Below, piece after piece: positions 8,615 through 16,645 of a DNA stretch of 64,000 nt. How positions within the stretch are numbered: the first letter of the stretch is position 1; each line of letters starts with the position of its first letter. The notes beneath the pieces were generated by a model, which made no database searches, had not been told where the DNA came from, and saw nothing but the letters and a program-made list of their open reading frames with translations. Source of the stretch: Paradesertivirga sp036399495 (GTDB lineage: Bacteria > Bacteroidota > Bacteroidia > Sphingobacteriales > Sphingobacteriaceae); NCBI GenBank assembly GCA_036399495.1, contig DASWMZ010000224.1, forward strand, positions 1 to 64,000, given 5' to 3'. Both the position numbers and the translations under genes were made by a program.

Positions 8615-11464
8615 TTAATAACTGTTCTTAAAAAACTCTATATAGGAGTTCACCATTTTCGAATCTTTCAACTTATCTAACCCGTCTTTTGTAATAATGA
8701 ATGTATTGAATTTATCGGTCGGCACCTTCATTATATCTTTAAGAAGTGGCTGAATGGTGTTTGCATATGTTCTTACATCTTCAAAAGTATCGAATTTACC
8801 AACAAACACTAATTGATTTTCGTTCCCTAGCTCCTGCAACTGATGCCGTATGGGCACACCCTGGTAACGTGTTCTGTTAAATTGCCCGATGCCAAAGCGG
8901 GAAGAACTTAAGTTGTAACTGGCATCTAAAACATTTACTACAAAGTAATACTCTGCCGCGCCAGGCAGACTAAATTGGCTGTTAAGGACTTTCTTTCTTT
9001 GAGCAAGAGTCCCTGAATCTTGCGGCTTCACATCAACTTGTGAAGGAACTGACTCTGTCGACCCCGATTCAATAGCCGGAGGTTCTGTCTGAGAAGGTAT
9101 GACCGGAGCAGATTCGATTGCTGTATTAGCCGTTTGGGCCGGAGTAGTTTGAGATGGCTGGCTTTGAGGGCTTGCTGACTGCTTTACGGTTTGAGCTTGC
9201 AAAACCGGCTCCTCAACAAAACTTGGTTCACTTGGATCGTATTCTAACAAAGCGGTGATCCTTTCTGCCATTGGAACACGGTTAGCCTTAATATATTCTA
9301 AATGCTGTTTTACAAGTGGAGTAACTAATTTATCTCCAGGATATGCAGTTACCAACTGCTCTAATACCACTTCGAATGCTGGGAGCTTTTTGGTATGACC
9401 GATGGTTAAGGCGTTGAGATATGCTAGCTGCGGAGACAACTTATTATTACTATAGGTTTCCTCCATTGATCGGATAGCAGGATTAACCTGGTCGTATTTC
9501 CGCTCCGTGTACAACGTGAATATTTTGTCGTATGCTATGTTTAACTGTTGCTCTTTGTCGTTTTCGTTTTGTGAGTAGTTCGGATCACTAATTACTTTTG
9601 CAAACGGAGAATCGGGGTATTTTGATAAAACCAAATCCCGGTAGGAATTTGATTTTTGTATATCTGTAGGTTGATATAAACGATATAAATTATAATAAAC
9701 CGGCAATGTAAAATCGCTTTGCGGAGTATGATTTAATAATTCCTCGTAGGTTTTGATAGCGATATTATCGTCTTTAAGTTCATCTTTATAAAAATTTCCA
9801 ATATCATAGAAAGCTTCTGCAATCTTCTTGTTCGATTCAAAAAGCAAAGGTTCTGTTAAGGGCAGATTTTTATAGGTTTCTCTACTTGCTTCAGGCGTAA
9901 TGGCTGTAGTATTGGCCGGAACCGATGCACCTATCGGAGCATCAGGATCAGCAGACATACTTTGAGTCGTTTCCGCTGCGGTTTTAGCAACCCTTCGCCA
10001 GTTATCCTCTAGTCGCCTGTTTCCCCACCTCCGTTTAAAGTCAGAAAACCCCTGACCAATAGCGGCAGTATTATTAAAGTAAAATTTCCCCGTCCCTTTT
10101 CCAACCGCTACCGGATTATCAATGCCAGCAATAATATTATCTACGGGAGTTTGTTGATTCACCTGATTGATTGCTTGCTCGGATTGCTGCCTTACAATTT
10201 CTCCGATGCGCCTTTCACGTTCAGCTTCTGGCAATCGAGCAAGCATTTGCAAAGTATCTTCTCTTGCAATAATCTGATACCGATTTGCCAAAAGCTCAAG
10301 ATTATCGCCTTTCTTTTTAATTAGATCAAAACCGGGATATTTAGGAGATAACGAAGTTATAGTACTATCATAATAGGCTTTAGCCATTAAATAATCTCTA
10401 TTTGCAAAATAAATATCAGCAAGCTTCAAAAACGACAAGCCTTTTTGGTTCTGGTTGATCGTGCTTACTTTAGCTGCGGTTTTATAGTTTTCGATAGCCG
10501 CATCAACCTGATTTTTATCTAAATAATAATTTGCGAGATTATAATAAATCTGGTCATTAAAGTCTTTGTTTTTATCGTCTTTTAATAAAGATTTTAAACG
10601 AGTAATACGATCTATTTTCTTACCACTCTGTTCATCTTCAATTTTAATACGGTTAAGATTTGCATTAAAAGCCATTTCAAAAGGAGCATTACTTTTTACA
10701 ACATAACTGTAGTTTTTATAAGCGTCCTCATGTTGCATATTTTTTTCCTGCAATTGCGCGAGAAGATATCTCCATCTTATTTTATTGGATTTACTGGTTC
10801 TAAAGTCCAAGGCTTTATTCAAAGCGAGAACCCCCTCCGAGAAATTATTTTGACTAAGTAAATACTGAGCTCGTGTAGCGTAAACATCAGCTTTAAGTTT
10901 CTTTGAGTTATCTATATATTTCAATGCACTGTCAATAGCAATAGAAGCTTCTGCAGTATTTTCTAATTGCAACAAAGCCCGTGCATTCCAAATTGAAGCT
11001 TCAAGTTTGGTCTTATGTTCTTTGGGATAGCTTTCATATATATATGTATAGTATTCTGAGGCATTGAAAAATTGAGCTTTAAGATAATTCGCCTTGGCAA
11101 TTAATAAGTATGCATCGTCTACATATTTACTGTGCAACTTATCATCCACAATAGTATTTGCCTTTTTTATAACAGAGTCGAGAATTCCTGCTTCGGAAGC
11201 GGAAGCAGTTTCCGAAGGTTCCTTGTAGACGCTCAATAGATTAGTGAAATCGTCCAGGTAGCCCGTTTCAATATTGGTAATACTTTCATCTAACAAGAGA
11301 TTAGAGTTATAAATAATATTATAGCGGGCGGTAAGATTTTGCATGCCACGGCTGGTTACGGTATCTCGTGATGTAACACAACTATAAAAGGTGGTGCTTA
11401 TAAAAATGCACGCAAAAAAGAAAACAAATTTAGATTTCAAGGTGGAGTTTAATTGTTTATACAT
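8615..11464 (-). CDS. porW: TPR-rich lipoprotein, PorW/SprE-like (type IX secretion)
   Basis: Probable outer-membrane-associated lipoprotein of the type IX secretion machinery (PorW of Porphyromonas, SprE of Flavobacterium). The ATG at 11464 gives a signal peptide ending in a lipobox-like FYSC, with the cysteine near residue 29. It is followed by the family-like stretch GMQNLTARYNIIYNSNLLLD. Many tetratricopeptide-like helical repeats run from about 90 to 390. A Pro/Ser/Gln-rich linker (about 770-840) precedes a conserved C-terminal domain with AEYYFVVNVLDASYNLS and FNRTRYQGVPIRHQLQ. The gene lies opposite gldKLMN, two genes away, which supports a shared function. The assignment rests on motifs and context, not on an alignment. 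Confidence 0.82.
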   Translation of the reverse strand: MYKQLNSTLKSKFVFFFACIFISTTFYSCVTSRDTVTSRGMQNLTARYNIIYNSNLLLDESITNIETGYLDDFTNLLSVYKEPSETASASEAGILDSVIKKANTIVDDKLHSKYVDDAYLLIAKANYLKAQFFNASEYYTYIYESYPKEHKTKLEASIWNARALLQLENTAEASIAIDSALKYIDNSKKLKADVYATRAQYLLSQNNFSEGVLALNKALDFRTSKSNKIRWRYLLAQLQEKNMQHEDAYKNYSYVVKSNAPFEMAFNANLNRIKIEDEQSGKKIDRITRLKSLLKDDKNKDFNDQIYYNLANYYLDKNQVDAAIENYKTAAKVSTINQNQKGLSFLKLADIYFANRDYLMAKAYYDSTITSLSPKYPGFDLIKKKGDNLELLANRYQIIAREDTLQMLARLPEAERERRIGEIVRQQSEQAINQVNQQTPVDNIIAGIDNPVAVGKGTGKFYFNNTAAIGQGFSDFKRRWGNRRLEDNWRRVAKTAAETTQSMSADPDAPIGASVPANTTAITPEASRETYKNLPLTEPLLFESNKKIAEAFYDIGNFYKDELKDDNIAIKTYEELLNHTPQSDFTLPVYYNLYRLYQPTDIQKSNSYRDLVLSKYPDSPFAKVISDPNYSQNENDKEQQLNIAYDKIFTLYTERKYDQVNPAIRSMEETYSNNKLSPQLAYLNALTIGHTKKLPAFEVVLEQLVTAYPGDKLVTPLVKQHLEYIKANRVPMAERITALLEYDPSEPSFVEEPVLQAQTVKQSASPQSQPSQTTPAQTANTAIESAPVIPSQTEPPAIESGSTESVPSQVDVKPQDSGTLAQRKKVLNSQFSLPGAAEYYFVVNVLDASYNLSSSRFGIGQFNRTRYQGVPIRHQLQELGNENQLVFVGKFDTFEDVRTYANTIQPLLKDIMKVPTDKFNTFIITKDGLDKLKDSKMVNSYIEFFKNSY

Positions 11465-11548
11465 AAACAACCTCTAAGAGGAAATATTATCTCAGCGTTT
11501 CTATGACTCATCCGTTTAATAATTTTCAAATATAAGCTATTGGCTGAT

Positions 11549-13177
11549 TTATTCGGGAACAGTAAGGGGCGTAAACTCGAATTTTTCTGCGTCGAAAAGC
11601 CCCAAGTCGCTAAGTTTAATGGAAGGTATTACCAGCAAAGCCATAAAAGATAAAGTCATAAACGGAGATGACAGTTTTGAATCCAGTTTTTTTGCGAACA
11701 GGTCTATTTCAGTGTATAAATTTGCAACATCATACCCATTTTGGTTGGTCATAATTCCGGCCACGGGCAATGGCAAAAGTTTAAAATCGGTTGCTGACAC
11801 GGCCACTATTCCTCCTTTACAGGATATTATTTTATTCACTGCATCTGCTATCAGTTCGTCACTCGTACCAACCGCGATAATATTATGTGAATCATGTGCG
11901 ATGGAAGAAGCAATTGCTCCATTCTTTAGTCCGAAGTTTTTAATAAACGCAACTGCAGGCGGAGCTTGCTGATACCGGTTTTTTACAACGATTTTTAAAG
12001 TGTCTGTTTCTTGATCTGAGATAACAAAACCATCTTTGATCGATGCATCTTCAATCAAACTTTTGGTAATTAACTGCCCGTCTAAAGGTTCGATAACCCT
12101 AATTTTTGAACCCGATGCCCTTACCTGTATTTCTGAAACATCAATTGGCAAGCAATCGAACTTATTTATAGGCATAGCTTCTACTGATTCGATTAAAGAC
12201 TTTCCATCTTCAGCTACAAGATGGCCGTTGATATAGGTTTGTTTTACATTAAAGCTTTCCAAATTATGTATTATGATAAAGTCCGCGGCATCGCCCTCGC
12301 GAAGCAAGCCGCAATCGAGCGAATAATGTAAAACTGGATTAACGCACGCAGCCTTAAGTATCTTAAATAAGTCGACGCCTTTTGCGAGCGCACGTATCAC
12401 CAGCTGATTTATATGTCCAATTAATAAACTATCCGGATGTTTATCGTCTGAGCAAAACATAATATCATCTTCAAAATCATGAAGAAGATCGATCAAGCTT
12501 TCAAAGTTCTTTGCCGCACTTCCTTCTCTTATCAGAATTTTCATTCCATGTTTAAGTTTGTCCAGGGCTTCATCCCCACTAAAACATTCGTGATCAGTAC
12601 TTATTCCGGCATCAATGTACGTCCTGGCTTGTTCCCCGGTTAAACCAGGAGCATGGCCGTCAACCTTTTTATTATATTTTTTTGCTAGCTGTATCTTCTC
12701 ATAAACCAGCGGATCATTAAATAATACACCAGGCCAATTCATCATTTCTGCCAGGTATTTGATCTTATCAGATTGCAACAGTTCATCAATCTCAATTGCT
12801 GAGATTTGCGCGCCAGCCGTTTCAAAAACCGTTGCAGGCACACACGATGGCGCACCAAAATAAAACTTAAACGGTACCTGTTCACCATTTTCGATCATGA
12901 ATTCGACCCCGGCCATACCGCAAACATTCGCTATTTCGTGAGGATCGGACACCGTCGCAACCGTACCATGCACAACTGCCATTTTTGCAAATTCAGAAGG
13001 CACTAGCATTGAACTTTCGATATGAACGTGAGCGTCAATAAATCCCGGGAGGATAAATTGATTTTCTGCTGTGTCGCACGGTTCAATTCGCGCGATTCTC
13101 CCCTCGGTTACAATCACCCTTCCCGGATAGATTCTCCTATTTAAAATATCGATTATGTTTCCTGATATTGCTTTCAT
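11549..13177 (-). CDS. ade: Adenine deaminase
   Basis: Metal-dependent amidohydrolase converting adenine to hypoxanthine and ammonia in purine salvage. The N-terminal metal motif GFIDAHVHIESSM is present, followed by VHGTVATVSDPHEIANV, KVDGHAPGLTGEQARTY and FCSDDKHPDSLL, all characteristic of the Ade family rather than of the adenosine-deaminase fold. The C-terminal domain contains GLKNGAIASSIAHDSHNI. 542 residues is typical. It diverges from the ATP synthase operon across a 74-base spacer. A purine nucleoside phosphorylase at 61076-61891 would be a partner in the same salvage route. Confidence 0.93.
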   Translation of the reverse strand: MKAISGNIIDILNRRIYPGRVIVTEGRIARIEPCDTAENQFILPGFIDAHVHIESSMLVPSEFAKMAVVHGTVATVSDPHEIANVCGMAGVEFMIENGEQVPFKFYFGAPSCVPATVFETAGAQISAIEIDELLQSDKIKYLAEMMNWPGVLFNDPLVYEKIQLAKKYNKKVDGHAPGLTGEQARTYIDAGISTDHECFSGDEALDKLKHGMKILIREGSAAKNFESLIDLLHDFEDDIMFCSDDKHPDSLLIGHINQLVIRALAKGVDLFKILKAACVNPVLHYSLDCGLLREGDAADFIIIHNLESFNVKQTYINGHLVAEDGKSLIESVEAMPINKFDCLPIDVSEIQVRASGSKIRVIEPLDGQLITKSLIEDASIKDGFVISDQETDTLKIVVKNRYQQAPPAVAFIKNFGLKNGAIASSIAHDSHNIIAVGTSDELIADAVNKIISCKGGIVAVSATDFKLLPLPVAGIMTNQNGYDVANLYTEIDLFAKKLDSKLSSPFMTLSFMALLVIPSIKLSDLGLFDAEKFEFTPLTVPE

Positions 13178-13227
13178 GCTCTCAACAGCAAACTAACAAA
13201 TAAAACTATACACTATCAGTAAATTAG

Positions 13228-13235
13228 TATTTTTG
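13228..13235 (+). promoter_or_regulatory. Candidate -7 element upstream of the ATP synthase operon
   Basis: tatttttg matches the Bacteroidetes primary-sigma -7 consensus TAnnTTTG, 16 bases before the ATG of the first operon gene. No TTG at the usual -33 distance is visible, so the call is based on the -7 match and position only. Confidence 0.4.
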
Positions 13236-13251
13236 ACCATACCTATTATTT

Positions 13252-13497
13252 ATGCGGGAAGAAGATAAAAAACCTGAGTTTGAGGAACCAATTGATACTG
13301 GCAAAAAATCCTTAACAGGATATGCGAAGTATACCGGTGTTGCTTTTCAAATGATGGCTACTATTTGTCTTTCGGCTTTTATTGGTTATAAAATCGACCA
13401 ATATTTACATCACGAAATACAATGGGCTACGGCTTTGTGTTCGGTTATAGGCGTGTGTTTATCTATTTATCAAACCATAAGGCAACTAAAAAATTGA
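13252..13497 (+). CDS. atpZ: AtpZ/AtpI-like ATP synthase assembly protein
   Basis: Small membrane protein of 81 residues at the head of the ATP synthase operon. It has a charged cytoplasmic N-terminus, then two transmembrane helices (about 27-47 and 57-77) joined by a short loop with YKIDQYLHH. The pattern of GVAFQMM, Gly-rich helix 1 and YKID-containing loop matches the AtpZ/AtpI family (putative F0F1-ATPase subunit, DUF-type Mg2+/Ca2+ channel or assembly factor). Its exact role in this group is not established. Its stop overlaps the likely TTG start of the next gene. Confidence 0.8.
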   Translation: MREEDKKPEFEEPIDTGKKSLTGYAKYTGVAFQMMATICLSAFIGYKIDQYLHHEIQWATALCSVIGVCLSIYQTIRQLKN

Positions 13498-13883
13498 AGC
13501 CCTTACAATTCACTTTATTCTTCCTTGCCTTTAATTTGATCTTAGCTTTAGCACCCGGCTTCGCTCAACTACAGTATCCTGAAAAGGAAATACTGCTACC
13601 TGCGTTCTGGAAACTTTTTGCATTATTTAGTTTGTTGACTTTTCTTCTTTGCATCACCGCATTTTGGAGAATGAGTGTGAGCAACAAAGCATCCGGCCAG
13701 GCTATACTTGGAACAGTAACTATAAAGCTTCTTTTTTGTATGGTACTGGCGTTTATATACCTTAGTAACTACGACGTGGATCCTACCAAATTTTTGATCA
13801 ACTTTTTTTATCTATATTTCTTTCATACAGTGTTTGCAATTTATTGTTTGTTGCGTAACTTGCGCAACCAAAATTTAAAGTAA
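13494..13883 (+). CDS. Small membrane protein in ATP synthase operon (AtpI-like position)
   Basis: 129-residue hydrophobic protein with four predicted transmembrane helices (roughly 4-23, 36-55, 70-90 and 100-120). The chosen start is a TTG at 13494 that overlaps the TGA of the preceding gene by four bases (ttga). The only upstream in-frame ATG (13422) would need a 76-base overlap and adds a non-hydrophobic extension ahead of helix 1. Position and topology match the AtpI-like protein often found upstream of atpB in Bacteroidetes. I see no catalytic motif. Function is inferred from context only: assembly or stability of the c-ring is possible. Confidence 0.65.
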   Translation: MKPLQFTLFFLAFNLILALAPGFAQLQYPEKEILLPAFWKLFALFSLLTFLLCITAFWRMSVSNKASGQAILGTVTIKLLFCMVLAFIYLSNYDVDPTKFLINFFYLYFFHTVFAIYCLLRNLRNQNLK

Positions 13884-13897
13884 ATTCCTCAAAAAAA

Positions 13898-15058
13898 ATG
13901 GATTTAAGGCCTATTTTCAGTTTTAAAAAAATACAAAGTATAGCTTTTTCTGCTGTTTTTATTTCGATGATGGCCTTCTCTGCACAAGCTCAGGTTCACG
14001 AACCAATAGAAGAACCGGCTGTTACGAGGTCTGAAATGAATGCCCCTCACGAGGAAAAAGAGGAAGATATTTCTCAAACCATTTTACATCACATTGCCGA
14101 TTCTCACGAATGGCATTTTTGGGGACATGGCGAACATAAAGTTTCACTTCCACTTCCGGTTTTATTATGGACGAATAATGGGCTTGTTTCCTTTATGTCA
14201 AACAAGCACGATGATAATGACCATGGAACTGACATATTTGAAGAAAAAGGACAACAACTTGTAAATTTCCATGGCAAATACTACTATCCCGCCCAAGCGA
14301 AAAACAGCCATGGTGCTTATGTAGAAGTAGACGAAAATGGTGTTCCTAATAACGAAAAGCCTTTAGATATCTCAATTACAAAAAACGTAGTTTCTTTGTT
14401 TATATCAGTAATCGCGTTGATTCTTATTTTCGGAAGTATAGCAAAAGCATACGCTAAACGCCAGGGAAAAGCACCAAAAGGATTACAGTCGCTATTAGAG
14501 CCAATAATATTATTTGTTCGTGATGATATCGCGAAACCTCAATTAGGGCATCGTTATGCGGCATTTATGCCCTATCTTCTAACTGTATTCTTCTTTGTAT
14601 GGTTGAATAACTTAATGGGATTGATTCCATTCTTCCCAGGAGGAGCAAATTTAACAGGTAATATCTCGGTAACGATGATGCTTGCGCTTTGTACTTTTAT
14701 TCTAACCACTATAAATGGAAATAAAAACTATTGGGGTCACGTATTTACGCCTCACGTTCCATGGTGGTTATATCCCTTAATGATTCCTGTTGAGATCATC
14801 GGATTATTTACAAAGCCAATTGCCTTAATGATTCGTTTGTTTGCCAACATCACTGCAGGCCATATTCTTATCTTAAGTTTGATTTCATTGATATTCATTT
14901 TGAAATCTGTTTTGGTAGCAGGTATTGCAATTCCTTTCGTACTATTTATCAGCGTAATTGAGCTGGTAGTTGGGTTTATTCAGGCGTTTATCTTCACCAT
15001 CCTGTCTGCCTTATTTATTGGCATGGCGGTAGAAGAAAAACATGCTGCTGAACACTAA
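13898..15058 (+). CDS. atpB: ATP synthase F0 subunit a
   Basis: Proton-channel subunit of F0. At 386 residues it is long for subunit a (about 240-270 in many bacteria). The extra N-terminus holds a signal-peptide-like helix ending AFSAQAQ (about residue 32) and a His/Glu-rich extracytoplasmic domain of about 130 residues, as is usual in Bacteroidetes. The conserved core follows: FVWLNNLMGLIPFFPGG, then KPIALMIRLFANITAGH, which contains the essential arginine in MIRLFAN, and a final helix pair with FIQAFIFTILSALFIGMAVEE. It precedes atpE by 44 bases. Confidence 0.94.
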   Translation: MDLRPIFSFKKIQSIAFSAVFISMMAFSAQAQVHEPIEEPAVTRSEMNAPHEEKEEDISQTILHHIADSHEWHFWGHGEHKVSLPLPVLLWTNNGLVSFMSNKHDDNDHGTDIFEEKGQQLVNFHGKYYYPAQAKNSHGAYVEVDENGVPNNEKPLDISITKNVVSLFISVIALILIFGSIAKAYAKRQGKAPKGLQSLLEPIILFVRDDIAKPQLGHRYAAFMPYLLTVFFFVWLNNLMGLIPFFPGGANLTGNISVTMMLALCTFILTTINGNKNYWGHVFTPHVPWWLYPLMIPVEIIGLFTKPIALMIRLFANITAGHILILSLISLIFILKSVLVAGIAIPFVLFISVIELVVGFIQAFIFTILSALFIGMAVEEKHAAEH

Positions 15059-15102
15059 TTTGAATCATTTTTTATTAATATATACAATTTAAAAACAAAG
15101 TA

Positions 15103-15315
15103 ATGATAACTGGAAGTATTGCAGGTATTGGAGCCGGATTAGCAGCTATAGGTGCTGGTATCGGTATCGGACAAATTGGCGGAAAAGCTATGGAAGGTAT
15201 GGCTCGCCAACCTGAAGCAGCAGGCCGTATTCAAACAGCTATGTTAATCGCAGCAGCATTCGTTGAGGCGGTAGCTCTGTTTGGTGTGGTTGTAGCTTTC
15301 TTAGGTACAAAGTAA
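15103..15315 (+). CDS. atpE: ATP synthase F0 subunit c
   Basis: 70-residue proteolipid forming the rotor ring. Helix 1 has the glycine repeat GAGLAAIGAGIGIGQIGG. The polar loop is ARQPEA (34-39), which contacts gamma and epsilon. Helix 2 carries the ion-binding carboxylate E55 in AAFVEAVALFG. Glu is followed by Ala-Val rather than Ser-Thr, so by family rules proton coupling is more likely than sodium. A terminator-like hairpin lies immediately downstream. Confidence 0.95.
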   Translation: MITGSIAGIGAGLAAIGAGIGIGQIGGKAMEGMARQPEAAGRIQTAMLIAAAFVEAVALFGVVVAFLGTK

Positions 15316-15320
15316 AAAAA

Positions 15321-15351
15321 AGGCCGTTGCGATTGGCAACAGCCTTTTTTT
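15321..15351 (+). terminator. Terminator-like hairpin inside the operon, between atpE and atpF
   Basis: Stem aggc-c-gttgc (15321-15330) pairs with gcaac-a-gcct (15336-15344) around gattg, directly followed by seven T. It starts six bases after the atpE stop and has the form of an intrinsic terminator, yet atpF, atpH, atpA and atpG follow on the same strand. It may act as a partial terminator or processing site setting the ratio of c to the other subunits. Confidence 0.7.
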
Positions 15352-15384
15352 CTGATTCAAAATGATTAAAACAAACTGCATATA

Positions 15385-15897
15385 ATGACAATATTAGCAT
15401 TAAACCCTCTGGTTAGTCCCGATCCGGGATTGTTTATCTGGTCTACCGTTGCTTTTCTACTTTTGTTTTTTCTTCTAAGCAAGTTTGCGTGGAAGCCAAT
15501 TGTTAAGGCATTAGATGAACGCGAACGCTCTATAGAGGATGCGTTATCTAAAGCTGAAAAGGCTAAAGAGGAAATGGCTAAGCTTACCAGTGAAAATACT
15601 GAACTATTAAAACAAGCTCGCGCAGAACGCGACTTGATTTTAAAAGAAGCAAAAGAACTAAAAGATAAGATTGTTAGCGAAGCTAAAACTGCAGCACAAG
15701 TTGAAGGCGGTAAAATGCTTGAAAAAGCACAGCAGGAAATTGAAAGCCAGAGAGCTGCAGCTGTTGCTCAAATAAAAGGACAAGTAGCAGAGCTTTCTAT
15801 TCAAATTGCTGAGAAAGTTTTGCGTCATCAGCTAGAAGACAAAAGCAAACAGGAAGCTTTAGTTTCTGATTTGCTAAAAGAAGTAAGATTAAATTAA
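15385..15897 (+). CDS. atpF: ATP synthase F0 subunit b
   Basis: Peripheral stalk subunit linking F0 to F1. One N-terminal transmembrane helix (about residues 13-33, PGLFIWSTVAFLLLFFLLS) is followed by KFAWKPIVKALDER and a long charged coiled coil (about 45-165) rich in Lys, Glu and Ala. 170 residues is standard. It starts at the ATG 33 bases beyond the hairpin that follows atpE. Confidence 0.94.
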   Translation: MTILALNPLVSPDPGLFIWSTVAFLLLFFLLSKFAWKPIVKALDERERSIEDALSKAEKAKEEMAKLTSENTELLKQARAERDLILKEAKELKDKIVSEAKTAAQVEGGKMLEKAQQEIESQRAAAVAQIKGQVAELSIQIAEKVLRHQLEDKSKQEALVSDLLKEVRLN

Positions 15898-15913
15898 TCA
15901 GGCTTTATTTCAA

Positions 15914-15938
15914 TTTTGACCTTTTACTTTTTGACTTT
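15914..15938 (+). repeat. Low-complexity ttttgac-type direct repeat between atpF and atpH
   Basis: The spacer contains three imperfect units of the form (t)tttgac / ttttac in tandem (ttttgacc, ttttactt, tttgactt). Tandem TTTTGAC-like units are a common spacer motif in Bacteroidetes as far as I recall. No coding or structural role is visible here. Confidence 0.45.
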
Positions 15939-15943
15939 ATAAT

Positions 15944-16489
15944 ATGTCTGAAATACAAGTAGCTTCACGATATGCTAAATCATTAATTGATCTTGCAGAA
16001 GAGCAAACTTCTTTAGAAGCAGTTAAAACTGATATAGAGTCTTTTGTTAGTGTGGTTCGTGAAAACCCAACATTACAAGCCGTTTTAAAAAATCCAATTA
16101 TCGGGATTGACAAAAAAACTGCTATTCTGGATCAGTTATTTGGTGCCAGCTTTAATAAAGTTGTAATGGCTTTTTTTAAGATTGTGGTTAGCAAAGGTCG
16201 TTCGGAAGTTCTTTATGGAACTGCAAAAGAGTTTATCAACGAGTACAACAGACGAAAAGGAATTATCCATGCAGTTGTGACTTCTGCGGTTCCGCTAACT
16301 GAAGCGCAAAAAAGTAAAGTTGCTGATCTGATAATTGAAGCAACAAAAGCGCAGGTAGTTCTTGAAAGTAAAATTGATCCCGCTTTGATAGGCGGTTTTA
16401 TTATAAAAGTAGGCGACAGACAAGTAGACGTCAGTATTGCAAGCAGCTTGAACAAGCTCAGACATGAGTTTGAGCAGAAGGTATATTAA
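15944..16489 (+). CDS. atpH: ATP synthase F1 subunit delta
   Basis: Connects the peripheral stalk to the top of the alpha3beta3 head (OSCP homologue). The N-terminal domain starts VASRYAKSLIDLAEEQ, the family landmark. The C-terminal part has KSKVADLIIEAT, then DPALIGGFIIKVGDRQVDVSIASSL, of which the GGFIIKVGD core is diagnostic. 181 residues is typical. The stop is followed by a 156-base spacer with a structured element before atpA. Confidence 0.94.
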   Translation: MSEIQVASRYAKSLIDLAEEQTSLEAVKTDIESFVSVVRENPTLQAVLKNPIIGIDKKTAILDQLFGASFNKVVMAFFKIVVSKGRSEVLYGTAKEFINEYNRRKGIIHAVVTSAVPLTEAQKSKVADLIIEATKAQVVLESKIDPALIGGFIIKVGDRQVDVSIASSLNKLRHEFEQKVY

Positions 16490-16524
16490 AAGTGTCAACA
16501 AAGACACAAACCTTGCATATTAAA

Positions 16525-16585
16525 CCTGATTGAAGCGGATACTGGCCTGTGATTAAGGCCTGTGCAGTATGAGCGGAAAGCAGGG
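16525..16585 (+). ncRNA. Structured intergenic element between atpH and atpA (Flavo-1-like candidate)
   Basis: The segment reads as nested inverted repeats: cctg (16525-16528) against cagg (16581-16584), atact (16539-16543) against agtat (16566-16570), and an inner ggcc (16544-16547 region) against ggcc (16557-16560). Conserved-looking flanks are cctgattgaagcgg and gagcggaaagcaggg. From memory, this arrangement (cctgat, gaagcgg, a variable hairpin, then agcgg, aaagcagg) resembles a repeat family widespread in Bacteroidetes spacers, possibly the Flavo-1 RNA of Rfam. That name is not verified here. Confidence 0.45.
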
Positions 16586-16645
16586 CAGAAATAACAAAAG
16601 AGATTAGAAACAAGATTTACATTAAAAACTCATAATATATAAACT

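Noticed and set aside
16213..16507. Antisense reading frames over atpH
   Set aside because: They overlap a well-supported gene, have Cys/Leu-rich atypical composition and no recognisable domain.
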